In this document: positions 9,375-17,525 of the stretch, in pieces
Layout: every line of letters begins with the position of its first letter
How positions within the stretch are numbered: the first letter of the stretch is position 1
Source of the DNA: Flavobacteriales bacterium
Lineage (GTDB): Bacteria; Bacteroidota; Bacteroidia; Flavobacteriales; Flavobacteriaceae
Assembly (NCBI GenBank): GCA_026993355.1
Contig: JALWTX010000003.1
Span: 27,000 to 90,999, forward strand
Reading direction: 5' to 3'
Length of the DNA: 64,000 nucleotides
Notes under the pieces: generated by a model
The model's input: the letters and a program-made list of their open reading frames with translations, nothing else
What the model was told of the DNA's origin: nothing
Database searches by the model: none
Position numbers and translations under genes: made by a program

Positions 9375-9728
9375 TTATGATTCCAGTTGATTGGGTTCTT
9401 CTTTTTGTGGAGCGGGTGTATATTGCGCATCACCAAAACCCAAAATCGGGAAAAAGATAACAGGCAAAAAGAATAAACCAAGGGCAAATAAAACACCTTT
9501 ATTGAAGCGTTTGGCTAATTCGTAATAGATATAAAAAATAACAATTGCCCCCAAATAAGGGATATAAGCCAACAAACCAACCCATCCGGGCAATCCGGCT
9601 ATTTCTGCCAATACCCACATATTATAAAAAGGGATAATAGATTTCCAACCGGGCTCACCGGCTTTTTCAAAAACTTTCCAAAGCGCTGCGATTGTCAGTA
9701 ATGCTAATAAAAAAATAAAAATCCACAT
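9375..9728 (-). CDS. DUF5684 small membrane protein
   Basis: A 117-residue protein with three or four hydrophobic segments. The N-terminal helix is followed by KAGEPGWKSIIPFYNMW, the hallmark of DUF5684 proteins, and then LPGWVGLLAYIPYLGAIV. The C-terminus is short, polar and proline-rich. Some family members are annotated as signal peptidase I-associated or placed next to lepB, but no peptidase is nearby here and no catalytic residues are visible. Function is unknown. Confidence 0.7.
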   Translation of the reverse strand: MWIFIFLLALLTIAALWKVFEKAGEPGWKSIIPFYNMWVLAEIAGLPGWVGLLAYIPYLGAIVIFYIYYELAKRFNKGVLFALGLFFLPVIFFPILGFGDAQYTPAPQKEEPNQLES

Positions 9729-9792
9729 AATTAATTAAGTTTTAAGATATATGCCTACTCTATACAGTTTTCGGCTTCCCTGAGATCTTTAA

Positions 9793-10611
9793 TTATAAAA
9801 ATTTAGGAAATTGTTTAAAATTGGGTTTACGTTTTTCAAGAAACGCATTTTTACCTTCTTGTGCTTCTTCCATTAAATAAAACATTAGGGTAGCATCTCC
9901 GGCAAATTCCATTAAGCCACGTTGCCCATCTAATTCGGCATTCATCGCACGTTTAATCATACGAATTGCCATCGGACTTTTTTCTTGTATTTTTTGACAC
10001 CATTCAACGGTAGTATCTTCTAAATCCTCTAAAGGCACAACTTTATTAACCATTCCCATTTGTTCGGCTTCCCTTGCTGTGTACTGATCACACAAAAACC
10101 AAATTTCGCGTGCTTTTTTTTGTCCGACATGTCTAGCCAGATAAGAAGAACCAAAACCACCGTCAAAACTACCAACTTTAGGACCTGTTTGACCAAAACG
10201 GGCATTTTCGCTGGCTATGGTTAAATCACAAACGACATGCAAAACATGGCCTCCTCCAATAGCATATCCATTGACCATAGCTATCACAGGTTTAGGGATA
10301 GAACGAATTTTTTTATGAACATCTAACACATTTAGACGAGGAACACCATCTTCCCCAATATAACCACCCTTACCTTTTACATTTTGGTCGCCACCGCTAC
10401 AAAAAGCCTTGTCACCGGCGCCGGTTAAAACAATCACATCTATTTCAGGTCGTTTGTGTGCAATTTCTAATGCATCCAAAATTTCATCATTGGTTTTAGG
10501 ACGAAATGCGTTATATACATGAGGCCGGTTAATAGTTATTTTTGCAATTCCTTCGTAATTTTCAAATAGAATATCTTCATATTCCTTAATAGTTTGCCAA
10601 TTTCTTTTCAT
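9793..10611 (-). CDS. menB: 1,4-dihydroxy-2-naphthoyl-CoA synthase
   Basis: A 272-residue crotonase-fold enzyme that closes the second ring of the menaquinone naphthoquinone. Crotonase features are [30 protein letters not shown] (oxyanion hole region) and [16 protein letters not shown]. The MenB-specific [17 protein letters not shown] and the C-terminal NFKQFPKF distinguish it from fatty-acid enoyl-CoA hydratases. menC, which supplies the preceding step, is about 32 kb away at 42140-43183, so the pathway genes are dispersed. Confidence 0.96.
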   Translation of the reverse strand: MKRNWQTIKEYEDILFENYEGIAKITINRPHVYNAFRPKTNDEILDALEIAHKRPEIDVIVLTGAGDKAFCSGGDQNVKGKGGYIGEDGVPRLNVLDVHKKIRSIPKPVIAMVNGYAIGGGHVLHVVCDLTIASENARFGQTGPKVGSFDGGFGSSYLARHVGQKKAREIWFLCDQYTAREAEQMGMVNKVVPLEDLEDTTVEWCQKIQEKSPMAIRMIKRAMNAELDGQRGLMEFAGDATLMFYLMEEAQEGKNAFLEKRKPNFKQFPKFL

Positions 10612-10721
10612 TTATATTTAAGTTTATTTGATTAATCGGTTATTTTGCACCCGACAAATATCATTGGGATATTTAATTTAAACTGTCATTTCTAACTTAG
10701 AGAAAAATCTCTTTAAATAGA

Positions 10722-11774
10722 TTAACTTTTAAATTTTTCTGCATATGCCTTAACCTTTTGGTCAGCCTTACGTGGTATAATCATAAGGCTATCATGAGTA
10801 TCAACCACTACATAATCGTTCAAATCCTTTAAAATCACATTTTTGCCATTGGTTTTAACCAAATTTCCATAGCTGTTGTCTGCCAAAATTTGACTATTGA
10901 CCACAACATTTTCATTTGGTTTGGTGCTGAGTTGCTCATAAACAGCATTCCAGGCGCCTAAATCATTCCAAACAAAATCTGCCGGTAAAACGTAAACATT
11001 CGGCGCTTTTTCAAGAATACCATAATCAATTGAGATATTTTCAAGTTGCGGAAAAACTTCTTTTATAAAAATGTTTTCTTCCGGTGTATTATAAACACGG
11101 TCATCTTGAGACATTTTGTCATACATTGCCGGAAGCAAATTTTTAAAGGCTTCCAAAATACTTTTGGCCCGCCATATAAAAATGCCGGCATTCCATAAAT
11201 AATTTCCTTCATTGAGAAAAGATAAAGCCGTTTGCAAATCAGGCTTTTCGGTAAAACGTAAAACTTTTTTTATTTTATCGTCACTGCTGGTATCATATTG
11301 AATGTAGCCATATCCTGTGTTAGGACTGTTTGGAACGATTCCAAGCGTCATCAGCCAGTCATTTTGGGCTGTTGCAGAAAAAGCAGTTTGGACATTGTCT
11401 ATAAATTTATCTTCTTCCCCAATATAATGATCGGAAGGAGCAATTAAAAGATTTGCCTCCGGATTTTGCTTATAAATTTTTTTGGCGGCATATAAAATAG
11501 CCGGTGCCGTATTACGCATTACAGGTTCGGCAATAATCTGATTATCATTCACCTCCGGCAATTGCATTTTAATCAAATCTCTATAGCGTTCATTGGTTAA
11601 AATATAAATTTGCTTGGCGGGTATTATTTTTTTCAACCTTTCAAAAGTTTGTTGAATAAAAGATTGTCCGGTTCCCAACAGGTCTAAAAATTGTTTGGGC
11701 ATTCGGGCAGTACTTTCCGGCCAAAATCGACTGCCAATGCCACCGGCCATTATAATACCATAATTATTTTCCAT
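10722..11774 (-). CDS. manC: Mannose-1-phosphate guanylyltransferase
   Basis: A 350-residue nucleotidyltransferase that makes GDP-mannose from GTP and mannose-1-phosphate. The N-terminal signature GGIGSRFWPESTARMPKQF, the LIAPSDHYI motif, FTEKPD and NAGIFIWRA are all present. Length fits the monofunctional form; there is no C-terminal phosphomannose isomerase domain. GDP-mannose feeds surface glycans and GDP-fucose synthesis, so it could supply the same surface polysaccharide as the flippase operon upstream, but it is not co-transcribed with it. A -7 box lies 20 nt upstream of its start. Confidence 0.93.
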   Translation of the reverse strand: MENNYGIIMAGGIGSRFWPESTARMPKQFLDLLGTGQSFIQQTFERLKKIIPAKQIYILTNERYRDLIKMQLPEVNDNQIIAEPVMRNTAPAILYAAKKIYKQNPEANLLIAPSDHYIGEEDKFIDNVQTAFSATAQNDWLMTLGIVPNSPNTGYGYIQYDTSSDDKIKKVLRFTEKPDLQTALSFLNEGNYLWNAGIFIWRAKSILEAFKNLLPAMYDKMSQDDRVYNTPEENIFIKEVFPQLENISIDYGILEKAPNVYVLPADFVWNDLGAWNAVYEQLSTKPNENVVVNSQILADNSYGNLVKTNGKNVILKDLNDYVVVDTHDSLMIIPRKADQKVKAYAEKFKS

Positions 11775-11793
11775 CGTTTTTTATTTTGAAAAA

Positions 11794-11801
11794 CAAAAAT
11801 A
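11794..11801 (-). promoter_or_regulatory. -7 promoter element for manC
   Basis: TATTTTTG on the minus strand, 20 nt before the manC ATG, matches TAnnTTTG. Confidence 0.45.
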
Positions 11802-11850
11802 CAATAAAAACAAGGAAAATAAAAAGGCAAACAAATAACTTGGTACAAAA

Positions 11851-11883
11851 TTTGCATTTAGCCTTATAAATTTTGTATTTTTG
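11851..11883 (+). promoter_or_regulatory. Promoter of the tmRNA gene
   Basis: TTTG at 11851-11854 and TATTTTTG at 11876-11883 are 21 nt apart, close to the usual Bacteroidota spacing. The mature tmRNA begins 13 nt after the -7 box. Confidence 0.55.
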
Positions 11884-11895
11884 CACAACTTAATT

Positions 11896-12293
11896 GGGGT
11901 CGACTGGATTTGACAGCAAGATCCATTAACATGTAAGCATGCCGAGCGCTGATACATAGCTCGTTAATCTCATGTATCGCACACAATAAACGGCGAAAAT
12001 AACTTCGCTCTTGCTGCTTAATTCTGAATAATAGTAAGAATTAAGCCACGTTCCGGCAAGGCCGGAAGGCAAGAAGTCTCTCGAAAGCCCTGACTTACGG
12101 CGTTCGATCAAGAGGCTTCGTAAAAGTAAGTCTAGATAAGCACATGCTTCGGGTGCTTATCGAAATTTAAGAAGCTAAGCTTTGAGTGGCCTGTCTGTGG
12201 GCAGCTCAAAGTCGAAAACACAAACACAGACTAAGCATGTAGAAAGCATGGTAGTGGCTTGTGTGGACGAGGGTTCGATTCCCTCCGACTCCA
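11896..12293 (+). ncRNA. ssrA: Transfer-messenger RNA (tmRNA)
   Basis: A one-piece tmRNA of 398 nt. The 5' end GGGGTCGACTGGATTTGACA pairs through GGGGTCG with CGACTCC at the 3' end, and GGGTTCGATTCCC forms the T arm. The 3' CCA is not encoded: the genome reads CTT after the discriminator A, so CCA must be added after transcription. The tag reading frame is visible from 11992. tmRNA with SmpB rescues stalled ribosomes and tags the nascent chain for degradation. The ORF-track entry 11926-12111 on the minus strand is a shadow of this RNA. Confidence 0.97.
11992..12021 (+). other. tmRNA proteolysis tag reading frame
   Basis: Resume codon GGC then GAA AAT AAC TTC GCT CTT GCT GCT TAA, which encodes GENNFALAA. 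With the alanine carried by charged tmRNA the tag is A-GENNFALAA. The ALAA end is the standard degron; the phenylalanine replaces the tyrosine found in many relatives. Confidence 0.9.
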
Positions 12294-12310
12294 CTTCAAT
12301 TTAAACCATC

Positions 12311-12340
12311 AAAAAAGCACTCGATTTTGAGTGCTTTTTT
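12311..12340 (+). terminator. Rho-independent terminator of tmRNA
   Basis: A perfect 12-bp stem, AAAAAAGCACTC and GAGTGCTTTTTT, with a 6-nt loop and a terminal T run, 17 nt after the tmRNA 3' end. It also lies just past the stop of the converging metallophosphoesterase gene, so it may act in both directions. Confidence 0.9.
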
Positions 12341-12363
12341 GATATTTAAGTCATAATGGTCAT

Positions 12364-14274
12364 TTAACGTAAAGGAACATTTTCAATATCTTCAAATGTA
12401 TCCGGATTAATCACCTCCATATTAATATGTTGGCCGTTTACATGAAATAACATCAAGGCATGAAGGGTTGAAAATTTATTTACAAATTTTCGCCATGGCG
12501 TTTGCTCCAATGAGTAATAAGGTGCACCGGCACTACCATTGGTTATTTGCACAAAGGGTCTTTTAAATTTCAATTTATCACCTTTCCAATTTTCAGGATA
12601 AATAGGTGTATCGTTTGTTACGGTAATCCGGCTATAATTATGCTCATCGCCGCAAAGTAAGGCCACAAATTTTTGACTATGATTAACTAAGGCATCTAAA
12701 ATTTCATCACGTCGTTCAATGATACCCTTTTGCACCGGTTTTCCGGCAATATAAGGTCTGATTTTATTGTTACCACCATACCACATATCATCTTCCATAT
12801 GGCCTGCATTGGGGAAAGCCGGGGTATGAAATGTCACAAAAATGTGATCGATATCTTTATCTGCTTCATATTTAGCCAAAGTCTTCTCAAGCCAAGCTAA
12901 TTGATTATCCATAATATAGCTGTGTACATTGCCCGAAGTGGTTGGAATATCGGCTGTAGATGAAGCATACCAGTAGTTAGAGTTCATCACAATCATAGCA
13001 ACATTGCCGTAGGTATAATCGTAAACATTTTCTTTATAAGACGGAAAATCAGTTGTACGTCCCGATGGATCATATTGGTTACCATCTTCAGATTTTAAAT
13101 CGCTTACCGGTAAGGTAAAATTATCGGCAAAAGTTTTTTCGGCACTGTATTTTTCAAAAGGAAATTTATCGACAAAAATATGACCTAAAAAGAAAGAATG
13201 CCCTTTATAATCGGTTTTTTGAAAAATTCGTTCAATCGATTCATGATTTCCCATGGCTACATAAACCGGTCGATAATGCCAATAATTTTCTGCGACATGT
13301 TTCCAGTTGAGCAATTGTAAATTTTGTTTGTCATTACTGGCATTATAGCCGGTCATCAAATCGCCGGTAAATTGAAAAAAAGCTGCCTTTCTGTAAGCGG
13401 CATATTGCATCATTTTTTTTAGCACATAAGCATTGACTCCGAATAAATCGCGTTCGCCACCACCGGCACCGGCACGGCTATCTGAAGCATAGGCAAAAGT
13501 AAAGGCGCCGCGGCAACCTTTTTTTGGTGCTGTAGTAAATTCGTAGGTATCACTGTCATCTTCATAATTTACTGTATATTGATAGGTTGTTTGCGGTTTT
13601 AAACCAACTACACTAATCGCATGATTTTTGGTCGGAACGGCATCGGAAAAGACTTGGTCACCAATATGAATTTGTGCCAAAACAACTTTATTGGTTTTAA
13701 AGGAAATAACGGCACCACTGTCTGAAAGTTGGTTAATATATGGTCCTTCAATCAAATAGGTCGCTTCTTCAAATACGCCGTCTTTATTACGTTTAACAGC
13801 AATATGACCATCATAAATAATTTGACCTTTTTCATTGATTAAACGGTAACCTAAGCGGACTTTTCCGGTTTTTTCCCAATTGATAAAATCATATTTTCCA
13901 CTTAATCGAGAAATAGGAATGGTCACTTTACCATGGTCCACTTTGGCCGGTTTTTTAAAGAACACCGGTAAGGGGTATTTGATATGATTAGTATTTATTA
14001 ATCCGTAATTAACAATCCCATTAATTTTTGGATCCTTAAAATCGATTATAATAGCATTTTTGGTGCCTGTTATTTTAGCGTCAACTATTTTGGAGTAGGT
14101 ATAAAGAGGTTGCGGTCTGACTTCCGAGTAAAATTTATCGCCTTTTTGAACGCCCAATATACCTTTTTTATATTTGATATTGGAATATGATTTTGGAATT
14201 TTAATTTTTTGCGCTTGTGCAACCAAACTTATGCTAAAAAATAGCAGGGATAGAAATATATGTTTTGTTTTCAT
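12364..14274 (-). CDS. Secreted purple-acid-phosphatase-like metallophosphoesterase
   Basis: A 636-residue exported protein. Residues 1-21 form a signal peptide ending in AQAQ. An N-terminal all-beta part includes a fibronectin-III-like domain (roughly 170-255, with LKPQTTYQYTVNYED). The calcineurin-like phosphoesterase core carries the metal ligands in sequence: YASDSRAG, FTGDLMTG, AMGNHES, FVTFHTPAF and CGDEHNYSR. This layout matches purple acid phosphatase-type enzymes; substrate (phosphate esters, possibly phosphodiesters) is not determinable. The first metal motif reads SDSR rather than the common GDxx. No C-terminal T9SS sorting domain is obvious. A -7 box lies about 23 nt upstream. Confidence 0.8.
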   Translation of the reverse strand: MKTKHIFLSLLFFSISLVAQAQKIKIPKSYSNIKYKKGILGVQKGDKFYSEVRPQPLYTYSKIVDAKITGTKNAIIIDFKDPKINGIVNYGLINTNHIKYPLPVFFKKPAKVDHGKVTIPISRLSGKYDFINWEKTGKVRLGYRLINEKGQIIYDGHIAVKRNKDGVFEEATYLIEGPYINQLSDSGAVISFKTNKVVLAQIHIGDQVFSDAVPTKNHAISVVGLKPQTTYQYTVNYEDDSDTYEFTTAPKKGCRGAFTFAYASDSRAGAGGGERDLFGVNAYVLKKMMQYAAYRKAAFFQFTGDLMTGYNASNDKQNLQLLNWKHVAENYWHYRPVYVAMGNHESIERIFQKTDYKGHSFFLGHIFVDKFPFEKYSAEKTFADNFTLPVSDLKSEDGNQYDPSGRTTDFPSYKENVYDYTYGNVAMIVMNSNYWYASSTADIPTTSGNVHSYIMDNQLAWLEKTLAKYEADKDIDHIFVTFHTPAFPNAGHMEDDMWYGGNNKIRPYIAGKPVQKGIIERRDEILDALVNHSQKFVALLCGDEHNYSRITVTNDTPIYPENWKGDKLKFKRPFVQITNGSAGAPYYSLEQTPWRKFVNKFSTLHALMLFHVNGQHINMEVINPDTFEDIENVPLR

Positions 14275-14296
14275 TTAAATAGATTTTAATTTAGAA

Positions 14297-14304
14297 CAAA
14301 AATA
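14297..14304 (-). promoter_or_regulatory. -7 promoter element for the metallophosphoesterase
   Basis: TATTTTTG on the minus strand, 23 nt before the ATG, matches TAnnTTTG. Confidence 0.45.
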
Positions 14305-14372
14305 AATCAAATTTTATTTCTCCAATTAAAAAATATGCATTAATTTCGTTTAATAATTCAAAATCGAACGAT

Positions 14373-14576
14373 ATGACTGCTTATATATTGCCGTTGGGCG
14401 TGGTTGGGCCACAACAAATGATTTTAGTGGTAATAATAATCTTATTATTATTTGGTGGTAAAAAAATCCCTGAACTAATGAGTGGGCTTGGTAAAGGCAT
14501 TAAAGAATTTAAAAAAGCAACCTCGGAAGACGAACCGGAAACAAAAAAAACAATTGATAAAAAAGAGGAAAATTAA
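14373..14576 (+). CDS. tatA: Twin-arginine translocase subunit TatA/TatE
   Basis: A 67-residue protein with one N-terminal membrane helix (about residues 15-31), the hinge [20 protein letters not shown] forming an amphipathic helix, and a charged tail. This is the standard TatA/E layout for the pore-forming component that exports folded proteins. tatC is not in this window. The stop codon lies at the centre of a 32-bp palindrome that forms the terminator. Confidence 0.93.
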   Translation: MTAYILPLGVVGPQQMILVVIIILLLFGGKKIPELMSGLGKGIKEFKKATSEDEPETKKTIDKKEEN

Positions 14577-14590
14577 TTTTCCTCTTTTTT
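14559..14590 (+). terminator. tatA terminator overlapping the stop codon
   Basis: A perfect 32-bp palindrome with GAGG/CCTC core and flanking A and T runs (left arm 14559-14574, right arm 14575-14590). The tatA TAA is at 14574-14576, so the end of the coding region forms the 5' arm of the hairpin. Confidence 0.75.
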
Positions 14591-14645
14591 ATGTCATTCG
14601 AATCAATACAATCAAAATACCTATTTCTTAGCCTGATGATTTAAA

Positions 14646-15923
14646 ATGTGGGATAGCTTTATTTTACACACATCGCCTGATTTAATCAATTTGTTACTAG
14701 TCGTTGCCTTTTCACTGGTAATTGGCTTGGAATTGCGGCAAAACAACCTCAACAAAAAATCGGGGACTTTATTTGGCACTGACCGCACCCATGTTTTCAT
14801 CGGCTTATTAGGCTACATTCTTTACATTATTCCTGATAAGTACCACATTCTCTATTTAAGCGGTGGCATTGCCATAATCATATTGCTTTCTATTTATTAT
14901 AAATATAAAATAATTGAACAAAAACAGTTTGGTATCACCACTATTTTAGTAGCCTTAATTACCTATACTCTAGCACCGCTTATCTATACACAAGCATTAT
15001 GGTTGAGTATTGCCATTGTTACCATTGTGTTAGTTGTTGTTGAACTCAAAGGCTTTTTCTGGCAATTATCAAGCAAATTTAATGAAGATGAATTTATTAC
15101 TTTAGCCAAATTTTTGCTCATATCCGGCGTTATTTTACCCTTATTATCCAGCCAACCAATTAGCAAGCAACTACCTGTTTCGCCATTTAAAATTTGGGCA
15201 TCGGTTGTTGTAATTTCCGGCATTTCTTACATAAGTTATTTGATTAAAAAATTTATTTACCCGGCAAAAGGAGCATTTATTACCGGCATTTTAGGTGGAT
15301 TATATAGCAGTACGGCAACAACAATTGTTTTATCCAAAAAAAGCAAGTATGCCAAAGGAGATTTATATGAAATAGCGGCTGCCATTATATTAGCTACCGG
15401 CATGATGTTTTTCCGGATTTTGTTTTTGGCTTACATTTTTAATCCGAATGCCGGACAAGCCTTAAGCATCCCCTTATTATCCCTTGGTTTTTTATCGGCT
15501 ATTGTTGCATGGCTTATTGATAAAAGATCACCAAAAACAAATGGAAATCTGGGAGATTTTGAAGAAACAGAAGTCAAAAATCCACTGGAATTTAAAACAG
15601 CCTTACTTTTTGCTTTCTTATTCTTATTGTTTAGCTTACTTACTGAATATGTCCTAAAATGGTATGGGCACAAAGGCTTACATGTATTATCTTTTATTGT
15701 TGGTATTACCGACATTGATCCCTTTTTATTAAGTTTATTTTCAGGTAAATATGCTATTGACACCTCCATTTTGGTCAAATCGACCCTTATAGCCATAACC
15801 AGCAATAATCTAATTAAATTAATTTATGCTCATATATTGGGATCTCCGAAAATTAGACGTATATTATGGCTTGGTTTTGGCGCCATTATTGTGGCCGGTA
15901 TTTTTTGGATCATCATTATTTAG
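14646..15923 (+). CDS. MgtC/SapB family membrane protein with DUF4010
   Basis: A 425-residue protein with about twelve predicted membrane segments. The N-terminal part has the MgtC/SapB features LVIGLELRQ and RTHVFIGLLGYI; the C-terminal part from about residue 185 is DUF4010, with GAFITGILGGLYSSTATTIVL and a second half rich in glycine and small residues. MgtC proteins are linked to low magnesium and acid adaptation through effects on the F-type ATPase, but long MgtC-DUF4010 fusions have no settled function. It begins 69 nt after tatA, beyond the terminator, and converges on rsmE with an 8-bp overlap. Confidence 0.8.
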   Translation: MWDSFILHTSPDLINLLLVVAFSLVIGLELRQNNLNKKSGTLFGTDRTHVFIGLLGYILYIIPDKYHILYLSGGIAIIILLSIYYKYKIIEQKQFGITTILVALITYTLAPLIYTQALWLSIAIVTIVLVVVELKGFFWQLSSKFNEDEFITLAKFLLISGVILPLLSSQPISKQLPVSPFKIWASVVVISGISYISYLIKKFIYPAKGAFITGILGGLYSSTATTIVLSKKSKYAKGDLYEIAAAIILATGMMFFRILFLAYIFNPNAGQALSIPLLSLGFLSAIVAWLIDKRSPKTNGNLGDFEETEVKNPLEFKTALLFAFLFLLFSLLTEYVLKWYGHKGLHVLSFIVGITDIDPFLLSLFSGKYAIDTSILVKSTLIAITSNNLIKLIYAHILGSPKIRRILWLGFGAIIVAGIFWIIII

Positions 15924-16635
15924 ACGTTTTAGACGCCATATTTTTGAGTTGAACTGATGTAACAGACAATAAGCCGGCTGTTTCAGTTCTAAGCCTATTG
16001 GGAGACAAGCTTACCGGAATAACTCCTGCTGACCGTGCTTGTTCGATTTCGTCAATAGAAAAACCACCTTCCGGACCAATTAAAATCAACACATCTTTTC
16101 CCGGCTTTATTTGGGATATCAAGGGCCTTTCGGCCTGGCAATAGGCTATAAATTTGTCAGTTGCTTCAGACACACCTCTTATAAAATCAGCAAACGATGT
16201 CAATGCATTTAATTTAGGTTTATAAGCTTGTAAAGATTGTTTCATGGCCGACACCAAAATGCGCTCATAACGATCCTTATTTATTTTTTTCCGTTCGGAA
16301 TAGCGGCAAAGTAAAGGGGTAATTTCATCAATACCGATTTCAGTAGCTTTTTCTAAAAACCATTCAAAGCGATCGTTACTTTTTGTGGGTGCTATAGCCA
16401 CATGCAGACGAAAATTACGTGGTGGTATGGGCGTATGTTTTATAATTTTAACCTCTGTTTTTTTGGGATCGACCTTGGTTATTTCTGCATCAAACCAATC
16501 GCCCTTACCATTTGCAATATGTAAAATGTCCCCTTTCTTTTTGCGTAAAGATTTTATAATGTGACGACTTTCTTCCTTATCAAAATCATACGTCGTTATC
16601 TTATTTGTCAAGTCAGGCGCATAAAATAAATTCAT
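15916..16635 (-). CDS. rsmE: 16S rRNA m3U1498 methyltransferase
   Basis: A 239-residue SPOUT-class methyltransferase acting on the 30S decoding region. The N-terminal PUA-like part has ESRHIIKSLRKKKGD; the C-terminal trefoil-knot part has the SAM-binding LILIGPEGGFSIDEIE and SLSPNRLRTETAGL. Both are diagnostic for RsmE, and length is typical. The last 8 bp overlap the converging MgtC-family gene. A -7 box on the minus strand lies 22 nt upstream of the ATG. Confidence 0.96.
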   Translation of the reverse strand: MNLFYAPDLTNKITTYDFDKEESRHIIKSLRKKKGDILHIANGKGDWFDAEITKVDPKKTEVKIIKHTPIPPRNFRLHVAIAPTKSNDRFEWFLEKATEIGIDEITPLLCRYSERKKINKDRYERILVSAMKQSLQAYKPKLNALTSFADFIRGVSEATDKFIAYCQAERPLISQIKPGKDVLILIGPEGGFSIDEIEQARSAGVIPVSLSPNRLRTETAGLLSVTSVQLKNMASKTSK

Positions 16636-16656
16636 AAAATAATTATTTTCTTTTTA

Positions 16657-16664
16657 CAAAGATA
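16657..16664 (-). promoter_or_regulatory. -7 promoter element for rsmE
   Basis: TATCTTTG on the minus strand fits TAnnTTTG and lies in the 51-bp gap between the DUF2461 gene and rsmE. Confidence 0.4.
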
Positions 16665-16686
16665 CGTTTAAATTATGTATTAAAAA

Positions 16687-17373
16687 TTAAGCATGGGAAG
16701 TCATCAGCCAATTATTAAAGGATTCCATAGCCTTATAATGCGACACAATAAATTCTGCTAAATTGGCTGTTTGTAGTATTTTTTTTCTCGAATAAAAATT
16801 TACGGCATAAAATTGTTTGTTCAAAATAAAAGGATATTTTTGAGCCGTTTGCTGCCAAGTTTTAACTGGCAGTCTTTTGTTGCGTTCACCTTGTATACCA
16901 TCCGGGAAAAAATTTATTAAGCTTTCGGCATTTGTTATCTGTTCAAACAAAACCGGATTTTCAGCAATTTTTTGTCTGATCCGGTATAAAGCATTTTTAT
17001 CCGGTTTGTACAAACCTGCAGCTATAAAATTTTCTCCCGGCCCAAATTGAAAATACACTTCGGGCATAGTTGTATTTTTACGCCCATTTCTACTTACAAC
17101 TGCACCCATCCAAAGTTTATAAGGTGTTTTATCAGGTGAAAAACGTATATCCCTATAAATACGAAAAGCAGCCTGATTAAAAGCAATATTTATTTCAGGA
17201 TCTATTTTTTGCATAAGAAAAATAACGGTTTCCGTTAAAGCTTTAAAAGGTAAAAAAACTTGTGTTTCAAAGTCATTTTTATGAGACTTGAACCAATTTC
17301 TTGTATTATTTGCCGCCAATTCTTCCAAAAAAGAATAGAAATTAGGTTGAATATACAGCTTGTTATTTCTCAT
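16687..17373 (-). CDS. DUF2461 family protein
   Basis: A 228-residue protein of the DUF2461 (TIGR02453) family. Recognisable segments are FLEELAANNTRNWFKSHK near the N-terminus, FRIYRDIRFSPDKTPYKLWMGA in the middle, and YFQFGPGENFIAAGLY. The family is widespread and uncharacterised. There are no membrane segments or signal peptide, so it should be cytosolic. It precedes rsmE on the same strand with a 51-bp gap. Confidence 0.85.
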   Translation of the reverse strand: MRNNKLYIQPNFYSFLEELAANNTRNWFKSHKNDFETQVFLPFKALTETVIFLMQKIDPEINIAFNQAAFRIYRDIRFSPDKTPYKLWMGAVVSRNGRKNTTMPEVYFQFGPGENFIAAGLYKPDKNALYRIRQKIAENPVLFEQITNAESLINFFPDGIQGERNKRLPVKTWQQTAQKYPFILNKQFYAVNFYSRKKILQTANLAEFIVSHYKAMESFNNWLMTSHA

Positions 17374-17525
17374 ATTAATAAATTATAAGACAATTTAGTG
17401 TTTTTTTTTCTTAAAAAAGAACAGATTATTGTAAAAAGTAGAAAATAAAAAAAATCAACTTAAAAAAACCTAAAGATTTATGTAATTAATGTAATTTTAT
17501 AAGCTCAACTCACAAAAACTTAACT

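Noticed and set aside
10699-10712. Small inverted repeat AGAGA/TCTCT after manC as a terminator
   Set aside because: A 5-bp stem without a T run on the transcribed strand is too weak to call.
11926-12111. Minus-strand ORF of 61 codons
   Set aside because: It lies wholly inside the tmRNA gene and resembles no protein.
12364-14274. Possible T9SS C-terminal sorting domain on the secreted metallophosphoesterase
   Set aside because: The C-terminal residues do not show the glycine- and lysine-containing beta pattern of type A or B sorting domains; a plain signal peptide explains export.
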